The notes beneath the pieces were generated by a model that saw only the letters and a program-made list of their open reading frames with translations, searched no databases and had not been told where the DNA came from. Shown piece after piece: positions 13,893 to 20,802 of a DNA stretch of 24,532 bases. Within the stretch, counting starts at the first letter, position 1. The number at the start of each line of letters is the position of its first letter. A program made the translations under genes and the position numbers. This DNA comes from Mageeibacillus sp. UBA5770 (GTDB lineage Bacteria; Bacillota_A; Clostridia; Saccharofermentanales; Saccharofermentanaceae). Location of the stretch: assembly GCA_002418705.1 (NCBI GenBank), contig DIEQ01000019.1, forward strand, positions 1 to 24,532, written 5' to 3'.

Positions 13893-14816
13893 ATGACTAT
13901 TTATAAAGAGCGTATTGCGGCCTATGCAAAAATCAATTTATATCTGGGTGTCTGCGGGAAGAGGGAGGATGGATATCACCTCCTGACGACGCTGATGCAG
14001 TCTGTATCCCTTTGTGATTACGTTACGCTTGAGTGCTCCGATACAGCCGATGCCGATGGTCTAGTGCCCGGCATATCACTCATGACCAATGTCGAATATA
14101 TTCCCTGCGATGCAAGAAATACGGCACATAAGGCTGCCAGGGCTTTTCTGAATATTCTTGGAAGACAGAATATATCCGTTAAAATTCATATACAGAAGGG
14201 AATTCCCGCACAGGCAGGCATGGCAGGCGGAAGCGCCGACGCTGCCGCAGTCCTGAACGCCCTTGCGCGCGTCTTTCCCGGCGCAGCCGGTAAGGGTGCA
14301 CTCCTGTCCATGGCCGCGCGTATCGGCGCCGATGTACCCTTCTGCATGGACGGGGGGACGCAGCTGTGTGAGGGTATCGGTGACAGGCTGACACCAGTTA
14401 TGCCTCTTGCGGGCCTGCCTCTGCTGTTTATCAAGCCCCGATGCAGTGTTTCGACGCCATGGGCATTTAACGCCTATGACAATCTGCCGGTCATTGAATC
14501 AAAAAATACGGACAGGGAAGATGCGATCAGTAAATTCCTGAATCCGCCTGCAGGAATGTCTCCCCTCGCGCGTGTCAGGGAGGCTGCCCCGTACCTTTAC
14601 AATGACCTCGAGAGAGTCGCTGAGCGCGAATATCCGATACTGTCCGAATTAAGAAAGTTCTTGACGGACAACGGAGCTGTCGTATCGAGGATGAGCGGAT
14701 CCGGCAGTACGGTATATGGTATTTTTCCCGACGAAATGACCCGTGACAAAGCAATGGAGAATGCAGATTTGTATCGCAGTTCCGGCTGCTTCGTTCAGGC
14801 GGGCGTCACAATATAA
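13893..14816 (+). CDS. ispE: 4-diphosphocytidyl-2-C-methyl-D-erythritol kinase
   Basis: GHMP-family kinase of the MEP isoprenoid pathway. It phosphorylates CDP-ME at the 2-hydroxyl. It is 307 aa, and its N-terminal motif AYAKINLYLGV contains Lys13. The glycine-rich ATP loop is PAQAGMAGGSADAAA (105-119). The catalytic Asp segment IGADVPFC holds Asp147, and the C-terminal motif is SRMSGSGSTVYGIF. The ATG at 13893 follows AAGGAG by 8 nt. No promoter fits between the veg terminator and this start. A strong terminator follows, so this is the last gene of the veg-ispE unit. An insert-like stretch (SKNTDREDAISKFLNPPAG) is ordinary variation. Confidence 0.95.
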   Translation: MTIYKERIAAYAKINLYLGVCGKREDGYHLLTTLMQSVSLCDYVTLECSDTADADGLVPGISLMTNVEYIPCDARNTAHKAARAFLNILGRQNISVKIHIQKGIPAQAGMAGGSADAAAVLNALARVFPGAAGKGALLSMAARIGADVPFCMDGGTQLCEGIGDRLTPVMPLAGLPLLFIKPRCSVSTPWAFNAYDNLPVIESKNTDREDAISKFLNPPAGMSPLARVREAAPYLYNDLERVAEREYPILSELRKFLTDNGAVVSRMSGSGSTVYGIFPDEMTRDKAMENADLYRSSGCFVQAGVTI

Positions 14817-14820
14817 GACA

Positions 14821-14849
14821 AAAAAGGCAGAACACAGTTCTGCCTTTTT
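14821..14849. terminator. Bidirectional terminator between ispE and livF
   Basis: A perfect 13-bp stem, AAAAAGGCAGAAC (14821-14833) with GTTCTGCCTTTTT (14837-14849), encloses a 3-nt loop. The A-run and T-run serve both strands, ending ispE (plus) and the liv operon (minus). Confidence 0.93.
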
Positions 14850-14867
14850 AATTATAAAGTTTTGATT

Positions 14868-15575
14868 TTAAGCTCCCAGGTAAGCTTTCTTAACAAGCTC
14901 ATCCTGAAGCAGGTCGCTAGACTGTCCTGACATTACAACACGGCCGGTCTCAAGAACATAGGCGCGATTTGAAATTGAAAGCGCCATCTTCGCGTTCTGT
15001 TCAACCAGAAGTATCGTAACTCCGGTTTTATTGACTTCCTTGATGATTTCAAATATCTCTTTTACAAGAATCGGGGCCAGACCCATGGATGGCTCGTCAA
15101 GGAGCAGCATTTTCGGGCGGGACATAAGCGCGCGTCCGATAGCCAGCATCTGCTGTTCTCCTCCGGAAAGAGTGCCGCCCATCTGCTTTTTTCTCTCGCG
15201 GAGACGCGGGAAGCGGTCGTATACCGCACTTCTGTCTGCATCAAGATTTTCTTTTGTGTCTTTAACCGCATACGCGCCCATCTGCAGGTTCTCTTTAACA
15301 GTCAATCCGGAAAAAATGCGGCGTCCTTCCGGAACCTGCGCGAGGCCGAGCTTTAGGATGTTATGGGCTTCCGTGGTAAGCAGGTTATTGCCAAGGAAGG
15401 TGATTTCGCCGCTTCTGGGCTTGAGCAATCCGGAGATTGCCTGCAGCGTAGTCGTTTTCCCGGCTCCGTTGGCGCCGATCAGCGATACAATTTCACCCTC
15501 TTTTACTGAAAGGGAAATGTCCTTAATGGCGTGAATTCCGCCATAATATACATTCAGATCTTTGATTTCAAGCAT
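14868..15575 (-). CDS. livF: Branched-chain amino acid ABC transporter ATP-binding protein LivF
   Basis: One of two ATPases driving leucine/isoleucine/valine uptake; it sits on the cytoplasmic face with LivG under the LivHM channel. It is 235 aa, with Walker A GANGAGKTT (34-42), signature LSGGEQQ (136-142) and Walker B MLLLDEP (156-162). The LivF-type segment AQVPEGRRIFSGLTVKENL separates it from LivG. The GAGG upstream of the ATG is about 8 nt away. It is the last gene of the five-gene operon, 20 nt after livG, and is followed by a bidirectional terminator. Related amides or urea as substrate cannot be excluded from the ATPase alone. Confidence 0.96.
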   Translation of the reverse strand: MLEIKDLNVYYGGIHAIKDISLSVKEGEIVSLIGANGAGKTTTLQAISGLLKPRSGEITFLGNNLLTTEAHNILKLGLAQVPEGRRIFSGLTVKENLQMGAYAVKDTKENLDADRSAVYDRFPRLRERKKQMGGTLSGGEQQMLAIGRALMSRPKMLLLDEPSMGLAPILVKEIFEIIKEVNKTGVTILLVEQNAKMALSISNRAYVLETGRVVMSGQSSDLLQDELVKKAYLGA

Positions 15576-15595
15576 ATAGTAACCTCTAACTTCCC

Positions 15596-16363
15596 TTAAA
15601 CGCCAAGATAGGCAGCAATAACTTTCGGATTGTTGACAATCTCGGTCGGCAATCCGGCAGCAATAATTTGCCCGTAATCCAGGACAATGATTCGCTCACA
15701 GATACCAAGGACAAGACTCATGTCATGCTCGATCAGCAGAATGGTGATCCCAAACTGTTTTCTGACAAGTGAAATTGTGTTCATCAGCTCATTGGTCTCG
15801 GTAGGGTTCATGCCGGCAGCCGGTTCATCGAGGAGCAGTACCCTGGGGTCTGTTGCCAGTGCCCGTGCAATTTCAAGCTTGCGCTGCTTTCCGTACGGAA
15901 GATTATCCGACAGAACATTTGCATAGCCCTCCAGCCCGAAAACCGCGAGGATGCTCCTGGCCTTTTCCCGGATCGCCTGTTCTTCGCGCCAGTAGCCCGG
16001 CAGACGGATCATTCCGCCCAGAAGCGAGTATCGCATCTGGAAATTGCAGGCAATCATGACGTTTTCCAGCACGGTAAGATCCTTAAACAGACGAATATTC
16101 TGAAAAGTCCTGGCAATTCCCATTTTTACAAGCTGATCAGGTCTTTTCCGGTGGATATTCTTTCCCTGTAGGGTAATAGTGCCCTCGGTTGGTTGATAAA
16201 CACCGGTAAGAAGGTTGAAAACGGTTGTCTTGCCGGCTCCGTTTGGTCCGATTAATCCGACAAGTTCGCCTTCTTTTAAGTCAATGTCGAAATTGGAAAC
16301 GGCTTTAAGCCCCCCGAAGGATATTCCAAGCTGATTCGTTTTAAGTACAGATTCCATATACAT
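15596..16363 (-). CDS. livG: Branched-chain amino acid ABC transporter ATP-binding protein LivG
   Basis: The second ATPase of the transporter, 255 aa. Walker A is GPNGAGKTT (39-47), the signature is the LivG-type LPYGKQR (155-161), and Walker B is VLLLDEP (175-181). IARTFQNIRLF in the Q-loop region is also typical of LivG. The tail ends in PKVIAAYLGV, as in the family. The start ATG overlaps the livM stop by one base (TAATG), with GGAGG upstream, a sign of translational coupling. A second in-frame ATG two codons later is an alternative start. Confidence 0.96.
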   Translation of the reverse strand: MYMESVLKTNQLGISFGGLKAVSNFDIDLKEGELVGLIGPNGAGKTTVFNLLTGVYQPTEGTITLQGKNIHRKRPDQLVKMGIARTFQNIRLFKDLTVLENVMIACNFQMRYSLLGGMIRLPGYWREEQAIREKARSILAVFGLEGYANVLSDNLPYGKQRKLEIARALATDPRVLLLDEPAAGMNPTETNELMNTISLVRKQFGITILLIEHDMSLVLGICERIIVLDYGQIIAAGLPTEIVNNPKVIAAYLGV

Positions 16364-17388
16364 TAATCCTCCGTTTCCGATTGTTTTGATTTGCGCATTG
16401 AGGCAAAAGGCTTGCGTTTACCCTTAGCCACATCAATCCAATACGAAATAGCACGGGAAAGAGAGAATTCGTATCTTCCGAAAATCCCCGACGGTTTGAA
16501 AATCATGATGAGTATCAGGGCAATGGAATATACAAGCATGCGGTAATCTTCAAAATTACGCAGCAGTTCCGGAAGAATCGTAAGGATAATGGCTGCGACA
16601 ATGGAACCTGTAAAGCTGCCAAGGCCGCCGAGTACGACGATGATAATGATCTCGACAGACTTCATGAAGTTGAAGTTCTTAGCGCCGAGGATACCGATGT
16701 AGTGGGCATAGACTCCGCCGGCTACGCCTGCGAAAAATGCAGCAACGGTAAATGCCATTGTCCGGTAATACGTGTTGTGAATACCTGCAGCCTCAGATGC
16801 AATGTCATCTTCCCTGATCGACAGGATGGCGCGTCCGTGACGGGAACGCATCATTGTCGTAAGAAGTCCGACTGAAACAATGCAGATGGCGCTTGCGATG
16901 GGCAGGGATGAAAATTTATCAATACTGCGAAGACCCTGTGCACCGCCTGTAAAATTAAGGTTTTCAATAAGGACACGGATGATTTCTCCGAATCCAAGTG
17001 TAATGATAGCCAGATAATCACCCTTCAGACGAAGTGCCGGAAGACCGATAATAAGACCGAAGACAGCAGCCAGGAGCCCGCCGAGTATAAGCCCGCCGAA
17101 AAATCCGAAATAAGCACCGACCCCTGTAAGATCAAGCCATTTGGTGAATAAAGCAGCCGTATATGCTCCGATTGACATAAAACCTGCATGTCCGAGGGCA
17201 ATCTGCCCGAGACAGCCGGTCGTAAGATTCAGACTGACGGCCAGCATGATATTGATACAGACCAGGACGAGAATACCGCTGTAATACTTGTTAAGAGCCC
17301 CGGATTGACTTAAAGCTACCAATGTACCGTAAAGAAGAAGAACAGCGATCAGATTGATTGCATATGTCTTAAGAATACCTTTTGTCAT
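16363..17388 (-). CDS. livM: Branched-chain amino acid ABC transporter permease LivM
   Basis: Integral membrane permease that pairs with LivH to form the channel; 341 aa with about ten hydrophobic segments. LivM hallmarks are LNLTTGCLGQIALGHAGFMSIGAY, RLKGDYLAIITLGFGEIIRV and the coupling-helix region SIREDDIASEAAGI. The closing motif is KPSGIFGRYE. A soluble basic C-terminal tail (RKPFASMRKSKQSETED) follows. An AGGTGA lies 7 nt before the start, and the gap to livH is 10 nt. It overlaps livG by one base. Confidence 0.95.
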   Translation of the reverse strand: MTKGILKTYAINLIAVLLLYGTLVALSQSGALNKYYSGILVLVCINIMLAVSLNLTTGCLGQIALGHAGFMSIGAYTAALFTKWLDLTGVGAYFGFFGGLILGGLLAAVFGLIIGLPALRLKGDYLAIITLGFGEIIRVLIENLNFTGGAQGLRSIDKFSSLPIASAICIVSVGLLTTMMRSRHGRAILSIREDDIASEAAGIHNTYYRTMAFTVAAFFAGVAGGVYAHYIGILGAKNFNFMKSVEIIIIVVLGGLGSFTGSIVAAIILTILPELLRNFEDYRMLVYSIALILIMIFKPSGIFGRYEFSLSRAISYWIDVAKGKRKPFASMRKSKQSETED

Positions 17389-17398
17389 TTCTGATCAC

Positions 17399-18286
17399 CT
17401 ACACTTTCTCTTTAATGTTCTTGCCGAGGATACCTGAAGGCTTCACCAGGAGAACAATAATCAGGATGCTGAAAACAACAGCGTCAGCCAGCTGAGAATT
17501 GATGTAAGCCTTTGTCAGGCTTTCCGCCACTCCCATGATAAGCCCCCCGATGATCGCACCGGGAATGATTCCGATACCTCCGAGGACGGCAGCAATGAAG
17601 GCCTTTAAGCCCAGCATTGATCCCATCATCGGCTCAACTATCGGATAAGAAGAGGAATAAAAAACCGAGCCGACAGCAGCAAGGCCCGACCCGATCGCAA
17701 AAGTCAAAGAAATCGTGCGGTTGACATTAATTCCCATCAGTTTTGCAGCGCCGAAATCTTCGGAAACGGCACGCATCGCACGGCCCATCTTCGAATTTTT
17801 AACGAAAAACTGGAGAGCAACCATAAGGCACAGAGAAACAACTATGGTCAGGAGTGTATTGAGACTGATCTGAATTCCGCCGAAAAGAATCGGCGCTGAA
17901 GAAAATATCTTCGGAACCGGCCTGGGATTCGGTGAGAAGATAAGCATGGCGAGGTTTTCAAGAAAAAGGCTTACGCCGATAGCCGTGATAATTGAACACA
18001 GCCGGGGGGCGTTTCGAAGAGGGCGATAAGCAACCGCTTCGATTAAGAACCCGAGAAGAGCACAAAAAAGAACACTTGCAATAATGCACAGCCAGACAGG
18101 GGCACCCATAGCCGCCATGAGCGGGATTGTTATGACTGCAACATATGAGCCGACCATGATGACGTCGCCGTGTGCGAAATTGATCAGCTTAACGATGCCA
18201 TAGACCATGGTATAGCCTAACGCAACCAATGCGTATATGCTGCCTATTTGTAATCCGTTGATAAGTTGTTGTATAAAATCAACCAT
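17399..18286 (-). CDS. livH: Branched-chain amino acid ABC transporter permease LivH
   Basis: Integral membrane permease of 295 aa with about eight hydrophobic segments. Recognition rests on the N-terminal LINGLQIGSIYALVALGYTM, NFAHGDVIMVGSYV, the loop MRAVSEDFGAAKLMGINVNR and the terminal LLVKPSGILGK. GGAGG lies 8 nt before the ATG. It is separated from livJ by 106 bp that contain a long hairpin, so the channel genes are probably made in smaller amounts than the binding protein. Confidence 0.96.
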   Translation of the reverse strand: MVDFIQQLINGLQIGSIYALVALGYTMVYGIVKLINFAHGDVIMVGSYVAVITIPLMAAMGAPVWLCIIASVLFCALLGFLIEAVAYRPLRNAPRLCSIITAIGVSLFLENLAMLIFSPNPRPVPKIFSSAPILFGGIQISLNTLLTIVVSLCLMVALQFFVKNSKMGRAMRAVSEDFGAAKLMGINVNRTISLTFAIGSGLAAVGSVFYSSSYPIVEPMMGSMLGLKAFIAAVLGGIGIIPGAIIGGLIMGVAESLTKAYINSQLADAVVFSILIIVLLVKPSGILGKNIKEKV

Positions 18287-18308
18287 TTTTTTGTCCTCCA
18301 GAACAAGT

Positions 18309-18365
18309 AAATCATCCGGAGGCAGGCATGAAGTATATAACGTATGCCTGCGCTCCAGATGATTT
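18309..18365 (-). terminator. Long livJ/livH intercistronic hairpin (leaky terminator or mRNA stabiliser)
   Basis: AAATCATC...GCAGGCAT pairs with ATGCCTGC...GATGATTT over about 20 bp, with one bulged base and one wobble, around a loop of about 14 nt. No run of T follows on the minus strand, so full termination is unlikely. It sits 27 bp after the livJ stop. Such hairpins between a binding-protein gene and the permease genes commonly protect the upstream mRNA from 3' decay. Confidence 0.7.
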
Positions 18366-18392
18366 CACCTGAACTATTTAATCATTTCTGAT

Positions 18393-19538
18393 TTACTCAG
18401 GTGTAACCTTGTCAAAGAAATTGTATTCGCCGTCAACGATGCGGATGATGGTAACGCTCTTGACGGGATCGCCGGATCCGGCGTACTGGATTGTTCCGGT
18501 AACGCCTTCATACTTAATTCCGGCCAGTGCGGCAACGATTTTATCGGAATCAGTAGAATCTGCAGTTGTGATAGCCTGGGCCAGCATGTAAGCGGCGTCA
18601 TAGCCAAGTGCTGCAAGGGCGTTCGGAGCTTCACCGAATTTAGCGGTGTAGTTCTTAACAAAAGTCGAAACTTTTTCGCTTGTATCCTGTACGGAATAGT
18701 GGTTGGAGAAATAAACGTCATTCAGAACACTGATGTTAGAAGCGTCTACTGCTGTGAGAACGCCGTCCCATCCGTCAGCACCGAGAATCGGAACCGTGAT
18801 TCCTGCTTCTCTGGCCTGTGTTGCGATAAGAGCATCCTTGGCATAGTAATCAGGAATAAACAGAGCGTCGGGATTGCTTGAAGCAATCTTGGTGAGCTGT
18901 GCTTTGAAATCCTTATCATCTGCGCCGTAACCTTCATAATTGACAACTGTAAGTCCTAAGGATTCAGCCTGAGCCTGGAAAGAGGCGGCAAGACCCTGGG
19001 AATAGTCATCAGAAGTGTTGTACAGAACAGCAACTGTTTTTGCGCCAAGTGAATCAGCGGCGAAGGTAGCCATGGCTGCACCCTGGAAAGGATCGAGGAA
19101 GCAGACGCGGAAAATGTTATCGCCGGGCTTTGTTACGTCAGGATGTGAAGCAGTTGGTGTAAGCATGGGCAGTCCGTCTTCGGCAGCAAGTTCTGCTACG
19201 GCAATGGACGGTTTGCTTGTTACATCTCCGAGAAGTGCAACGATGTTTTCGCTTGTCAGACGGTTGTAAGCATTGATGGCTTCTGCGGAATCGCCTTTTT
19301 CGTCAAGAACTTTGTATTCAATCTGCTTTCCGAGAACTCCGCCGGCAGCGTTGATCTCATCAAAAGCCATTGAAGCTGCATTCTTAACAGCGTTGCCGTA
19401 AACAGCAATGTCGCCGGTAAGGGGAGCCAGTCCGCCGATAAGGATGTTGCCGCTTTCTTTTTTTGCGCAGCCCGCAACAGCAGAAAGGGATGACAGCATG
19501 AACACGGCAGCCAAAAGTAGTGATAATCTCTTCTTCAT
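18393..19538 (-). CDS. livJ: Branched-chain amino acid ABC transporter substrate-binding lipoprotein LivJ
   Basis: Extracytoplasmic receptor that captures the amino acid and delivers it to LivHM; 381 aa. A lipoprotein signal peptide MKKRLSLLLAAVFMLSS ends in the lipobox VAGC, with Cys24 as the lipid-modified residue. The mature part is a periplasmic-binding-protein type I fold: IGGLAPLTGDIAVYGNAVKN, then INAAGGVLGKQIEYKVLDEK and FRVCFLDPFQGAAMA. GGAGG lies 7 nt before the ATG. It is the first gene of the operon, with its own promoter about 90 nt upstream, and is flanked by hairpins at both mRNA ends. The exact ligand cannot be decided from the sequence. Confidence 0.95.
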   Translation of the reverse strand: MKKRLSLLLAAVFMLSSLSAVAGCAKKESGNILIGGLAPLTGDIAVYGNAVKNAASMAFDEINAAGGVLGKQIEYKVLDEKGDSAEAINAYNRLTSENIVALLGDVTSKPSIAVAELAAEDGLPMLTPTASHPDVTKPGDNIFRVCFLDPFQGAAMATFAADSLGAKTVAVLYNTSDDYSQGLAASFQAQAESLGLTVVNYEGYGADDKDFKAQLTKIASSNPDALFIPDYYAKDALIATQAREAGITVPILGADGWDGVLTAVDASNISVLNDVYFSNHYSVQDTSEKVSTFVKNYTAKFGEAPNALAALGYDAAYMLAQAITTADSTDSDKIVAALAGIKYEGVTGTIQYAGSGDPVKSVTIIRIVDGEYNFFDKVTPE

Positions 19539-19593
19539 AATTTACCTCCACTATGTTATTGTATTCTTCCGGTTATGTCGTATCTTAATGATG

Positions 19594-19639
19594 CGTCTTT
19601 CCCGTCCGGAAAAAGGAAAAGACGAAAATAATTATACCA
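19594..19639 (-). promoter_or_regulatory. livJ promoter with 5'-terminal stem-loop
   Basis: TGGTATAAT (minus strand, 19639-19631) is an extended -10. Transcription would begin near 19624. Exactly there starts a 10-bp hairpin, CGTCTTTTCC/GGGAAAGACG (19624-19594, one wobble), so the mRNA would begin with a stem-loop. That is a known way to slow 5'-end decay. Confidence 0.55.
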
Positions 19640-19760
19640 GTACGTTCATAACAAATCTATAATGAATCCAGACAAAAATGAAAGTGCAGACGACTAAAAT
19701 TGCATTTTACACGAATTCAAGCATAAAGCTAATCGTTTTTCGATGCAGGCGAACTCGGTG

Positions 19761-19790
19761 TTGACAGATTGCAAGATTCGCCTGTATAAT
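19761..19790 (+). promoter_or_regulatory. Sigma-A promoter of rpmH
   Basis: TTGACA (19761-19766) and TATAAT (19785-19790) are both perfect, with an 18-bp spacer. The predicted start lies near 19797, about 70 nt before rpmH. Confidence 0.92.
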
Positions 19791-19802
19791 TCTATCGCTA
19801 TT

Positions 19803-19827
19803 CATGTCACCATGGACGAGTGACATG
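19803..19827 (+). promoter_or_regulatory. rpmH leader hairpin
   Basis: CATGTCAC (19803-19810) pairs perfectly with GTGACATG (19820-19827) around a 9-nt loop. It begins within about 6 nt of the predicted transcript start. It may stabilise the mRNA or be a binding site; it is too far from the ribosome binding site to block it directly. Confidence 0.5.
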
Positions 19828-19866
19828 TGAGTGCTAAGAGTCCGTAATTAATGGAGGTTAACCCAT

Positions 19867-20001
19867 ATGAAGATGACATATCAGCCCAAAAAACGCCACA
19901 GAGCCATGGAGCATGGTTTCAGAAAAAGAATGAAGACAGCAACCGGCAGAGATGTACTTAGAAGAAGAAGATTAAAGGGAAGAAAGAGTCTTACAGCGTA
20001 A
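19867..20001 (+). CDS. rpmH: 50S ribosomal protein L34
   Basis: A 44-aa, very basic ribosomal protein of the large subunit. The whole sequence is the L34 pattern: [19 protein letters not shown], then [23 protein letters not shown] lies 9 nt before the ATG. It is the first gene of the conserved rpmH-rnpA-yidD-yidC-jag-mnmE-mnmG run and has a near-ideal promoter. A terminator overlaps its stop codon, allowing far more L34 than RnpA to be made. Confidence 0.97.
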   Translation: MKMTYQPKKRHRAMEHGFRKRMKTATGRDVLRRRRLKGRKSLTA

Positions 20002-20027
20002 GGACCACCCTTGTGGTCCTTCTTTTT
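20000..20027 (+). terminator. Intrinsic terminator overlapping the rpmH stop codon
   Basis: AAGGACCAC (20000-20008) and GTGGTCCTT (20013-20021) form a perfect 9-bp stem with loop CCTT, then CTTTTT. The left arm uses the last two bases of the rpmH stop codon. A translating ribosome at the stop would cover the hairpin, so termination here may respond to rpmH translation. Confidence 0.9.
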
Positions 20028-20110
20028 ACCCATGATTTTCTGTCGGCCTTTGCATGTGCAGAGCGATTTTGCTTTTCTCTTTTAAATAAGAGGGGGAGTT
20101 GTGACAGCCT

Positions 20111-20494
20111 TTGAAAACAACGGAACCGCTTCGATTCAATTATGAGTTTACGCGCGTGTACAAGCGCGGCGTGTATACTTCCGGCCGGTGCCTTGTTTTG
20201 CATGCATTTCCAAGGACAGCAAAAGTCAGAAGAGGACGCAGCTCTGTCCCCGCCGGCATAAACCGCCTCGGGGTTACCGGCAGCCGCAAAATTCGGGGCG
20301 CAGTTAAGCGCAACCGGGTTAAGCGACTGCTTAGGGAAAGTTACCGGCTGCTTGAGCCCGAGCTTAAGACAGGATACGACCTTATACTGATGATGAAGGA
20401 TTTGGACAAACTCCCGGATTTTTTGCAGGTACAAAAGGAAATGAGAAGTCTTTTTAAGCGTGCGGGGTTAATAAAAGCAGGTGATCTGACGTGA
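20111..20494 (+). CDS. rnpA: Ribonuclease P protein component
   Basis: The protein cofactor of RNase P, which matures tRNA 5' ends together with the RnpB RNA; 127 aa. The family features are [14 protein letters not shown] near the N-terminus, [29 protein letters not shown] (the RNR motif) in the middle and a tail [10 protein letters not shown]. The start is TTG at 20111, based on the family N-terminus (MKTTEPLRF). No ATG is available, and a GGAG lies about 12 nt upstream, a weak site that fits low expression. It overlaps yidD by 4 nt (GTGA). The gap of about 80 nt after the rpmH terminator shows no clear promoter. Confidence 0.95.
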   Translation: MKTTEPLRFNYEFTRVYKRGVYTSGRCLVLHAFPRTAKVRRGRSSVPAGINRLGVTGSRKIRGAVKRNRVKRLLRESYRLLEPELKTGYDLILMMKDLDKLPDFLQVQKEMRSLFKRAGLIKAGDLT

Positions 20495-20703
20495 TTGGAC
20501 GTTTTTTAATCTGGATTATTCGCGGATACCGGAAATTTATTTCTCCTATGCTGCCTCCGTCCTGCAAGTATATTCCTACCTGCTCGCAATATGCGATGGA
20601 TGCAGTCGCCAAATACGGACCCTTCAGGGGATCGCTTATGGCGGCATGGCGCATTCTTCGCTGCAACCCCTTCAGCAAGGGCGGATATGACCCGGTCAAA
20701 TGA
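20491..20703 (+). CDS. yidD: Membrane protein insertion efficiency factor YidD
   Basis: A 70-aa membrane-associated protein that assists YidC-dependent insertion. Family motifs are complete: [20 protein letters not shown], then [11 protein letters not shown] and [13 protein letters not shown], with the three conserved cysteines C25, C31 and C58. It starts at a GTG that overlaps the rnpA stop (GTGA), so the two are translationally coupled; AGGTGA lies 7 nt upstream. A promoter-like element follows before yidC. Confidence 0.96.
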   Translation: MIGRFLIWIIRGYRKFISPMLPPSCKYIPTCSQYAMDAVAKYGPFRGSLMAAWRILRCNPFSKGGYDPVK

Positions 20704-20716
20704 ACGCGGCATATCA

Positions 20717-20740
20717 AAATCCGAGCCTAAATCCGAGCCT
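20717..20740 (+). repeat. Tandem 12-bp repeat upstream of yidC
   Basis: AAATCCGAGCCT occurs twice back-to-back (20717-20728, 20729-20740), followed by a further AAAT. The copies occupy the -35 zone of the candidate yidC promoter. This could be a regulator site or a recent slippage duplication. Confidence 0.7.
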
Positions 20741-20745
20741 AAATA

Positions 20746-20754
20746 TGATATACT
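20746..20754 (+). promoter_or_regulatory. Extended -10 promoter of yidC
   Basis: TGATATACT is an extended -10, 49 nt before the yidC start. There is no -35 consensus; the tandem repeat lies at that position. It would allow yidC expression independent of rnpA-yidD. Confidence 0.45.
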
Positions 20755-20802
20755 GCTATCAGCTATTTTCAGACGTATGTCTGCCCGATGAAGGAGTAAC
20801 GA

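Larger units (their letters stand above)
19539..19866. promoter_or_regulatory. Divergent livJ/rpmH intergenic region
   Basis: This 328-bp gap holds the livJ promoter and 5' hairpin on the left and the rpmH promoter with its leader hairpin on the right. The middle (about 19640-19755) is AT-rich with nothing recognisable. I find no DnaA boxes (TTATCCACA type), so it is not an origin even though rpmH often lies next to oriC. Confidence 0.6.

Noticed and set aside
19640..19760. Possible replication origin upstream of rpmH
   Set aside because: No DnaA boxes, no AT-rich 13-mers in series and no dnaA gene nearby.
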